Origin: Streptomyces otsuchiensis | Lineage (GTDB): Bacteria; Actinomycetota; Actinomycetes; Streptomycetales; Streptomycetaceae | Assembly: GCF_004305975.1 (NCBI RefSeq) | Contig: NZ_BHZI01000005.1 | Location: forward strand, 1-49,026 | Length of the DNA: 49,026 nt | Direction of reading: 5' to 3' | Shown here: piece by piece, positions 43,429 to 49,026 of the stretch | Numbering within the stretch: the first letter of the stretch is position 1 | How the letters are laid out: the number at the start of each line of letters is the position of its first letter | Notes under the pieces: generated by a model | What the model was told of the DNA's origin: nothing | The model's database searches: none | The model's input: only the letters and a program-made list of their open reading frames with translations | Position numbers and translations under genes: made by a program

Positions 43429-44645
43429 CCACCGCCGGTGTGACCACCGATCCCACCGCCACCGAACCCACCGCCACCGATCCCACCGCCACCGACGCCG
43501 TGCCCGCGGGCGGCAGCGAGGCGGAGCGGCTGCGCCGCTGGCGGCTGGTGCTCGGTGAGGGAGGTGGCGCGGACGGGACGGGCGTCGAACTGACCGGCCG
43601 GGACCTCGCCATGGACCGCACCCTGGAGGCCGTCTACGGCGAGGCCCCCGGCCTCGGCCGGCGCGCCGGTCAGGGCGGCAGCGCGCCGAAGCTCGCGCGC
43701 TGGCTGGGCGACATCCGCACCTACTTCCCCAGTTCGGTGGTGCAGGTGATGCAGCGCGACGCGATCGACCGCCTGGGGTTCGACACCCTGCTGGCCGAGC
43801 CGGAGATGCTGGAGGCCGTCGAGGGCGACGTCCATCTGGTCGGCGCGCTGATGTCCCTGGGCCGTGCGATCCCCGAGGCCAGCAAGCAGACGGCGCGGCT
43901 GGTGGTGCGCAAGGTCGTCGACGAGCTGGAGAAGCGGCTGGCGTCCCGGACCAGGGCGACGCTCACCGGCGCGCTGGACCGCTCCGCCAAGGTCCGGCGT
44001 CCCCGGCACCAGGACATCGACTGGAACCGCACCATCCGCGCCAACCTGCACAACTACCTGCCGGAGCACAACACGATCGTTCCTGAGCGGCTGATCGGCT
44101 ACGGGCGGGCCGGCCGGTCGGTGAAGAAGGACGTCATCCTCTGCATCGACCAGTCCGGGTCGATGGCGGCCTCCGTGGTCTACGCGTCGGTCTTCGGGGC
44201 GGTGCTGGCGTCGATGCGCTCCATCTCCACCCGGCTGGTCGTCTTCGACACCAACGTCGTGGACCTCACCGACGACCTCGACGATCCGGTGGACGTCCTC
44301 TTCGGGGTCCAGCTCGGCGGTGGCACCGACATCAACCGCGCGCTGGCGTACTGCCAGTCGCAGATCACCCGGCCCGCCGAGACGGTGGTGGTGCTGATCA
44401 GCGACCTCTACGAGGGCGGCATACGCAACGAGATGCTGAAGCGGGTCGCGGCGATGAAGTCCGCCGGGGTGCAGTTCGTGACGCTGCTGGCTCTCTCCGA
44501 CGAGGGCGCCCCCTCGTACGACCGGGAGCACGCGGCGGCGCTCGCGGAGCTGGGAGCGCCGGCGTTCGCCTGCACACCGGATCTCTTTCCCGACATCATG
44601 GCCGCCGCGATCGAGAAGCGCCCACTGCCCGTTCCGGAGCCCTGA
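43425..44645 (+). CDS. VWA (CoxE-like) domain protein
   Basis: A 406-residue protein with a C-terminal von Willebrand factor A domain. All metal-site (MIDAS) residues are present: DQSGS (Asp242, Ser244, Ser246), Thr301 in GGGTDI and Asp327 in SDLYEGG. The first 25 residues are Thr/Asp/Pro repeats from a short DNA repeat (accgatcccaccgcc type). The middle has the conserved stretch RRPRHQDIDWNRTIRANLHNY found in MoxR-linked VWA proteins. With MoxR it likely forms a remodelling pair whose client may be the DUF5682 protein or the SWIM/DUF5691 pair. The start overlaps the previous stop (ATGA). Confidence 0.92.
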   Translation: MTTAGVTTDPTATEPTATDPTATDAVPAGGSEAERLRRWRLVLGEGGGADGTGVELTGRDLAMDRTLEAVYGEAPGLGRRAGQGGSAPKLARWLGDIRTYFPSSVVQVMQRDAIDRLGFDTLLAEPEMLEAVEGDVHLVGALMSLGRAIPEASKQTARLVVRKVVDELEKRLASRTRATLTGALDRSAKVRRPRHQDIDWNRTIRANLHNYLPEHNTIVPERLIGYGRAGRSVKKDVILCIDQSGSMAASVVYASVFGAVLASMRSISTRLVVFDTNVVDLTDDLDDPVDVLFGVQLGGGTDINRALAYCQSQITRPAETVVVLISDLYEGGIRNEMLKRVAAMKSAGVQFVTLLALSDEGAPSYDREHAAALAELGAPAFACTPDLFPDIMAAAIEKRPLPVPEP

Positions 44646-44692
44646 GGGGCCCGGAGCGCGTCCGGAACGGGGTGTGGCCGCGCGGTCGCGGG

Positions 44693-44727
44693 GTGCGAAC
44701 AGGCAGGTGGGAGCGGTGTGTTCGCAC
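44693..44727. terminator. Hairpin after the VWA operon
   Basis: GTGCGAACA pairs perfectly with TGTTCGCAC over a 17-nt loop, 48 bp past the VWA stop. Probable terminator; the arms also look like an operator. Confidence 0.45.
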
Positions 44728-44792
44728 TTCTCGAAGCGGTGGGGCAGGGTACGGAAGGCGGCTGCCGCCGGGAAGTGCTGTGACAGGACTCA

Positions 44793-44811
44793 CCACGTAT
44801 GTGTGACGTGG
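44793..44811. promoter_or_regulatory. Inverted repeat upstream of sucC
   Basis: CCACGT-atgtgtg-ACGTGG, 6-bp arms, 128 bp upstream of sucC and just before a TACGCT hexamer (44840-44845) that may be the -10. A candidate operator for sucCD; no known regulator identified. Confidence 0.35.
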
Positions 44812-44938
44812 ATTTTAGGAGGTGTCGCGGAGCCCCCGATACGCTGCCCTGCGGACCTGCCGCGGGCCTGATATCGCGGTCACGCGGCACGCCCACGCTG
44901 AATACGACCGCGAGACCACTGATTGAGGACGGACACGC

Positions 44939-46114
44939 GTGGACCTGTTCGAGTACCAGGCGAGGGACATCTTCGCCAAGCATGACGTGCCGGTGCTTGC
45001 CGGTGAAGTCATCGAGACGCCGGAAGCGGCCCGCGAGGTGACCGAGCGCCTTGGCGGTCGCGCGGTCGTCAAGGCGCAGGTGAAGGTCGGCGGGCGCGGC
45101 AAGGCCGGAGGCGTCAAGCTGGCCTCCGACCCGGACGACGCCGTGGCGAAGGCCGGCTCGATCCTGGGCATGGACATCAAGGGCCACACGGTCCACAAGG
45201 TGATGCTGGCCCAGACCGCGGACATCGCGGAGGAGTACTACGCCTCCTTCCTGCTGGACCGCACCAACCGCACCTTCCTGGCCATGGCCTCCGTCGAGGG
45301 CGGTGTGGACATCGAGGAGGTGGCCGCGACCAAGCCCGAGGCGCTGGCCAAGATCCCGGTCGACGCCGTCGACGGTGTGACCGAGGCCAAGGCCCGCGAG
45401 ATCGCCGAGGCCGCCAAGTTCCCGGCCGAGGTCGTCGACCAGGTGGTCGCCGCCCTGCAGAAGCTGTGGGACGTCTTCGTCAAGGAGGACGCCCTCCTGG
45501 TCGAGGTCAACCCGCTGGTCAAGACCGGCGACGGCAAGATCGTCGCGCTCGACGGCAAGGTGTCCCTGGACGCCAACGCCGAGTTCCGCCAGCCGGACCA
45601 CGCCGCCCTTGAGGACAAGGCCGCCGCGGACCCGCTGGAGGCCGCGGCCAAGGCCAAGAACCTCAACTACGTGAAGCTCGAGGGCCAGGTCGGCATCATC
45701 GGCAACGGCGCGGGCCTGGTCATGTCCACCCTCGACGTGGTGGCCTACGCCGGCGAGAAGCACTCCGGCGTCAAGCCCGCCAACTTCCTGGACATCGGCG
45801 GCGGCGCGTCGGCCGAGGTCATGGCCAACGGCCTGGAGATCATCCTCGGCGACCCGGACGTCCGGTCCGTCTTCGTCAACGTCTTCGGTGGCATCACCTC
45901 CTGTGACGCCGTGGCCAACGGCATCGTGCAGGCGCTGGAGCTGCTGAAGTCCAAGGGCGAGGACGTCAACAAGCCCCTCGTGGTGCGTCTGGACGGCAAC
46001 AACGCCGAGCTGGGCCGGCAGATCCTGAACGACGCCGCCCACCCGCTGGTGCAGCAGGTGGACACCATGGACGGCGCGGCCGACAAGGCCGCCGAGCTGG
46101 CTGCGGCCAAGTAA
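44939..46114 (+). CDS. sucC: Succinyl-CoA synthetase beta subunit (ADP-forming)
   Basis: TCA-cycle enzyme subunit of 391 residues binding the nucleotide and succinate. The start [15 protein letters not shown] is the classical opening, followed by ATP-grasp motifs ([20 protein letters not shown]), the [23 protein letters not shown] region split over the grasp fold, and the C-terminal CoA-ligase region with [14 protein letters not shown] and [16 protein letters not shown]. Start GTG at 44939 follows gaggacgg. It is 20 bp upstream of sucD in the same operon and its length is normal. The wide 290-bp upstream region carries the promoter. Confidence 0.96.
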   Translation: MDLFEYQARDIFAKHDVPVLAGEVIETPEAAREVTERLGGRAVVKAQVKVGGRGKAGGVKLASDPDDAVAKAGSILGMDIKGHTVHKVMLAQTADIAEEYYASFLLDRTNRTFLAMASVEGGVDIEEVAATKPEALAKIPVDAVDGVTEAKAREIAEAAKFPAEVVDQVVAALQKLWDVFVKEDALLVEVNPLVKTGDGKIVALDGKVSLDANAEFRQPDHAALEDKAAADPLEAAAKAKNLNYVKLEGQVGIIGNGAGLVMSTLDVVAYAGEKHSGVKPANFLDIGGGASAEVMANGLEIILGDPDVRSVFVNVFGGITSCDAVANGIVQALELLKSKGEDVNKPLVVRLDGNNAELGRQILNDAAHPLVQQVDTMDGAADKAAELAAAK

Positions 46115-46134
46115 AGGACGAGGTCACACACACC

Positions 46135-47019
46135 ATGGCTATCTTCCTCACCAAGGAATCCAAGGTCATCGTCCAGGGCATGACCGGCTCCGAGGGCCAG
46201 AAGCACACCCGGCGGATGCTCGCCTCCGGCACCAACATCGTCGGTGGCGTCAACCCGCGCAAGGCGGGCACCAGCGTCGACTTCGACGGCACGGACATCC
46301 CGGTCTTCGGCGGCGTGAAGGAGGCCGTCGAGGCCACCGGCGCCGACGTCACCGTCATCTTCGTACCGGAGAAGTTCACCAAGAGCGCGGTCATCGAGGC
46401 GATCGACGCCGAGATCCCGCTCGCCGTGGTGATCACCGAGGGCATCGCGGTCCACGACACCGCGGAGTTCTGGGCCTACGCCGGCAAGAAGGGCAACAAG
46501 ACCCGGATCATCGGCCCCAACTGCCCCGGTCTGATCACCCCCGGCCAGTCCAACGCGGGCATCATCCCGGCCGACATCACCAACTCCGGCCGCATCGGTC
46601 TGGTGTCGAAGTCCGGCACCCTGACCTACCAGATGATGTACGAGCTGCGGGACATCGGCTTCTCGACCTGCGTCGGCATCGGCGGTGACCCGATCATCGG
46701 CACCACCCACATCGACGCCCTCCAGGCGTTCGAGGCCGACCCCGACACCGACCTCATCGTGATGATCGGCGAGATCGGTGGCGACGCCGAGGAGCGTGCC
46801 GCCGACTTCATCAAGGCCAACGTCACCAAGCCGGTCGTCGGTTACGTGGCCGGCTTCACCGCACCCGAGGGCAAGACCATGGGCCACGCCGGCGCCATCG
46901 TCTCCGGCTCCTCCGGCACGGCGCAGGCCAAGAAGGAGGCCCTGGAGGCCGCAGGCGTCAAGGTCGGCAAGACCCCGTCCGAGACCGCCCGCCTCGCCCG
47001 CGAGGTGCTCGGCGGCTGA
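46135..47019 (+). CDS. sucD: Succinyl-CoA synthetase alpha subunit
   Basis: Alpha subunit of 294 residues, carrying the phosphohistidine intermediate. The CoA-binding Rossmann domain starts [20 protein letters not shown], followed by GGVNPRKAG and [12 protein letters not shown], and the active-site His251 sits in GHAGAIVSG. Completes the SucC-SucD enzyme that converts succinyl-CoA to succinate with formation of ATP or GTP. The ATG follows ggacgagg. The operon ends at a very long hairpin. Confidence 0.96.
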   Translation: MAIFLTKESKVIVQGMTGSEGQKHTRRMLASGTNIVGGVNPRKAGTSVDFDGTDIPVFGGVKEAVEATGADVTVIFVPEKFTKSAVIEAIDAEIPLAVVITEGIAVHDTAEFWAYAGKKGNKTRIIGPNCPGLITPGQSNAGIIPADITNSGRIGLVSKSGTLTYQMMYELRDIGFSTCVGIGGDPIIGTTHIDALQAFEADPDTDLIVMIGEIGGDAEERAADFIKANVTKPVVGYVAGFTAPEGKTMGHAGAIVSGSSGTAQAKKEALEAAGVKVGKTPSETARLAREVLGG

Positions 47020-47063
47020 CCGCCGGACAACCGGCCCGCCGCTGCCACGCGGTGAGCCACCAC

Positions 47064-47109
47064 TGACGGAGCCCGCTCCCACCGACACGGGTGGGAGCGG
47101 GCTCCGTCA
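47064..47109. terminator. Convergent terminator of sucCD
   Basis: Perfect 20-bp stem beginning tgacggagcccgctccc with a 6-nt loop, 45 bp past sucD and 24 bp past the converging sigma-like gene. The strongest hairpin in the window. Confidence 0.9.
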
Positions 47110-47132
47110 TGTCCGCGGGCGTTCCCGGCCGT

Positions 47133-48950
47133 TCAGCCGCCGGTCACGCTCAGCGCGATCGTCCCGGTGACCGACAGCACCAGCAGCACCGACGCCCGCA
47201 CCCGGCGGCGGCTCGACCGCTCACTGACCAGCCGCGCCCGGGACGCGGGCAACGGCCGGACCGGCTGCGACTCCGTGAGGTCCTCCAGCATCAGGCCGAG
47301 CACCTCACGGCGGCCCTCCGGCGGAGCCGCCGCCAGCCGCGGCAACTCCTCCGCCAGCGCGTGACGCCCGCGACGGATGCGCGCCGCCGTCGCTCCCGTC
47401 GTGGACTCCGACTCGGCGGCCGTCGCCGCCAGCCCCATGCCCAGCGCGTCGTGCAGCACCAAGGCCCGCCGGTAGTTGGCGGGCAGCCGCAGCAGCGCGT
47501 CCAGCAGCGCCTGGTCGTCCCGGCTCCCGCCGGTCGCACGCGGCCTGCGACGCCAGGGGCGCAGACAGTGCCACGGCGACAGCGCGTACTCGTACGCCGC
47601 CGCCCGCACCCAGCCCGCCGGGTCGCGGTCCACCGCGACCTCCGGCCACTGCTCCCACGCCCGCCGGAATCCGTAGGCCACGGCGTGGGCGGCGGTGTCA
47701 CGCCGCCCGCACAGCAGATACGCCTGCTGGCCGATCGGGCCGGCGTGGCGCAGATAGAGCGCGTCGAAGGCGTGGACCGGAGTGCGCGCCGCGTCCGGAT
47801 CCTCGGGATCGTCGGGGAAGTCGTCGCCGTACAGGTCGTCGGCTTCGGCGGTCCGCTCGGAGGTGTCGGCGGACGCGTCGGTGGCGGGTGCCGGTGCCGG
47901 CTCGGCCTCCGTCGCGGCTCCGGCGGCGGCACGCGCCACGGCCCGGCCGGTCCGCGTGGACTTCCGGGCGCCGGCCTTGTCGGGCTTCTCAGCCTTCTTC
48001 GCATTCTTCGCCTTGCCGGCTCTCTTCGCCCTCCCCGCGTCTTCGGCCTTGTCCGCGAGGTCGGCCGTGGCCGTCTTCTCGGCTTTCCTGACCTTCTCGG
48101 CCTTCTCGGCCTTCCCGGTCGCCTTGCTCGCGGCGCGTTCCGCCTTGCGTTCGGCTCGGCGCGCGCCCCTGGCCCGCCGGGGCTCGGTGGGCGCCGACGC
48201 CGACGGCCGTGACCCCTCGCCGGAACGCGTCGCCGTCGACACAGGATCGCGGTCCGCCCGGTCCGCCCGGCCGTTGCGCGGGGCGCGCGGGGTGCGATCG
48301 GTGCCGGGGACAGCGGGGGCTGTCGCGGGGCGGCGGTCCCTTCGGGAGGACTCGCGGGTCCCCGGCGCCTCACCCCTCCTCGTGGTCTTCGCGCCCGCCG
48401 CGCCGTCCGTCGTCGCGGATGCCGGGGCTCTCCCGACCGGGTTGTCCCCGCTTGCCTTGCCGCTCCTCTTTCCCTTTCTGCCCTTCGGGTCCAGGGCGCC
48501 GGTCCGGTCGTCGGCTGTCCCGGGGCGCACCGTCGGCCCGGTCGTGGTCCGCGAGCCCGAACGACCTTTCTGCGCGGCACGTTTGCCGGTTCGGTCGGCG
48601 GTGGTGCCGCTCGTGCCACCGCGGGGCGGCGCCGTTGCGGCGCGCGGCTCCGTGCGGACCGTGCCGCTGCCGCTGCCGGTTCGCTTCCGCCGCCCGTTGG
48701 CCGTCCTCGCGGCGGCCTTCGGCTTCGCCGTCGCCGGCTTGGCCTCGGCCTTGGTGTCGCCGGGAGGGCCGGGCGAGCCGTCCGGCACGGGCGCGTCGGT
48801 GGGGGACGCGTCGGTGGGGGACGCCATGACCGTCCGGTCCGTCCTCGCCGTGCCGCCGTGGCGGGCCGTCGTGGCGGGGCCGAACGGCACAGCCGTGCCA
48901 TGGATGGTGACGGTGCGTCCGCCGGGCGGTGTGTGCCCGGTCTCGGTCAC
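47133..48950 (-). CDS. Sigma-70-like protein with histone-like N-terminus and membrane tail
   Basis: A 605-residue product. Residues 1-385 are disordered and Lys/Arg/Ala/Pro/Thr-rich, becoming histone-H1-like near 265-330 (ATGKAEKAEKVRKAEKT). Residues about 390-535 resemble an ECF sigma factor: a region-2-like part HAFDALYLRHAGPIGQQAYL...RRAWEQW and a region-4-like part LLRLPANYRRALVLHDALGM...ARIRRGRHALAEEL. The usual core-binding and promoter-recognition residues look degenerate. The last 30 residues are a basic stretch plus a membrane helix (VRASVLLVLSVTGTIALSV). I infer a tethered sigma-like or anti-sigma-like regulator. The start is uncertain: GTG 48950 is the longest; ATG 48827 has a weak gagg site. 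Confidence 0.68.
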   Translation of the reverse strand: MTETGHTPPGGRTVTIHGTAVPFGPATTARHGGTARTDRTVMASPTDASPTDAPVPDGSPGPPGDTKAEAKPATAKPKAAARTANGRRKRTGSGSGTVRTEPRAATAPPRGGTSGTTADRTGKRAAQKGRSGSRTTTGPTVRPGTADDRTGALDPKGRKGKRSGKASGDNPVGRAPASATTDGAAGAKTTRRGEAPGTRESSRRDRRPATAPAVPGTDRTPRAPRNGRADRADRDPVSTATRSGEGSRPSASAPTEPRRARGARRAERKAERAASKATGKAEKAEKVRKAEKTATADLADKAEDAGRAKRAGKAKNAKKAEKPDKAGARKSTRTGRAVARAAAGAATEAEPAPAPATDASADTSERTAEADDLYGDDFPDDPEDPDAARTPVHAFDALYLRHAGPIGQQAYLLCGRRDTAAHAVAYGFRRAWEQWPEVAVDRDPAGWVRAAAYEYALSPWHCLRPWRRRPRATGGSRDDQALLDALLRLPANYRRALVLHDALGMGLAATAAESESTTGATAARIRRGRHALAEELPRLAAAPPEGRREVLGLMLEDLTESQPVRPLPASRARLVSERSSRRRVRASVLLVLSVTGTIALSVTGG

Positions 48951-49026
48951 TCGATCGGCGGAACTCTGGCTGTCCCCGCTCCGGCCGCCGCGTCGTCCGG
49001 AGCGCCCCCGGGAGCCCCCGCCGCCC

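Noticed and set aside
44693-44727. GTGCGAACA...TGTTCGCAC as a LexA box
   Set aside because: The half-sites are too far apart (17 nt); more likely a hairpin.

Overview
The window is a very GC-rich actinobacterial chromosome segment. Strong third-position G/C bias, GTG starts, the c-di-AMP riboswitch type, the isobutyryl-CoA mutase small subunit and the overall gene order (glpD, kinases, GMC oxidoreductase, guaA, PspC kinase, pcrA, icmB, sucCD) all point to Streptomyces or a close relative. From memory the order resembles the conserved core around SCO4774-SCO4810 of S. coelicolor; I could not check this. I see no tRNA, rRNA, CRISPR array, insertion sequence or prophage.

Layout. 0.2-8.4 kb: glycerol-3-phosphate dehydrogenase, then a membrane Ser/Thr kinase and a larger membrane pseudokinase with a similar ectodomain. 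8.5-12.1 kb: succinate-semialdehyde-type dehydrogenase and a GMC (cholesterol-oxidase-like) oxidoreductase. 12.1-15 kb: a structured non-coding stretch, a delta-type chorismate mutase preceded by a tiny leaderless ORF and a strong hairpin, and divergent guaA. 15-18.2 kb: GNAT acetyltransferase, DinB-like protein, and an overlapping lipoprotein/secreted-protein pair. 18.3-22.3 kb: a LiaFSR-like envelope-stress module (LuxR-type regulator, PspC-type histidine kinase, divergent PspC/LiaF-like protein and a small membrane partner). 22.3-28.5 kb: DoxX and IPT-type membrane proteins, two NlpC/P60 cell-wall hydrolases (one behind a c-di-AMP riboswitch), a DsbA-like thioredoxin and a small membrane protein. 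28.6-36.2 kb: a DUF1707 protein, the PcrA/UvrD helicase, a proline-rich membrane protein, an M23 peptidase and icmB. 36.3-44.6 kb: two divergent operons, SWIM-DUF5691 (minus) and MoxR-DUF5682-VWA (plus). 44.9-47 kb: succinyl-CoA synthetase sucCD. 47.1-48.95 kb: an unusual sigma-factor-like protein with a histone-H1-like N-terminus and a C-terminal membrane helix.

Most striking: the divergent SWIM-DUF5691 / MoxR-DUF5682-VWA locus. Its 313-bp intergenic region carries two outward-facing copies of the sequence TTGTCAGTG, each exactly 8 nt from a -10-like hexamer (TAGCGT and CAGAGT). This is the layout of the RecA-independent actinobacterial DNA-damage promoter (RecA-NDp, recognised with PafBC). 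DUF5682 also shows two GxxH motifs plus an early glutamate, as in the Tiki/TraB/EreA hydrolase superfamily. Together they suggest a damage-inducible five-gene AAA+/VWA system with a candidate hydrolase.

Many transcription units here look leaderless: a -10 hexamer (TACGCT, TAGCGT, TAGAAT, TAGACT, CATACT) lies 7-8 nt before the start codon. Nearly all convergent or terminal gene ends have long perfect hairpins without U-tracts.
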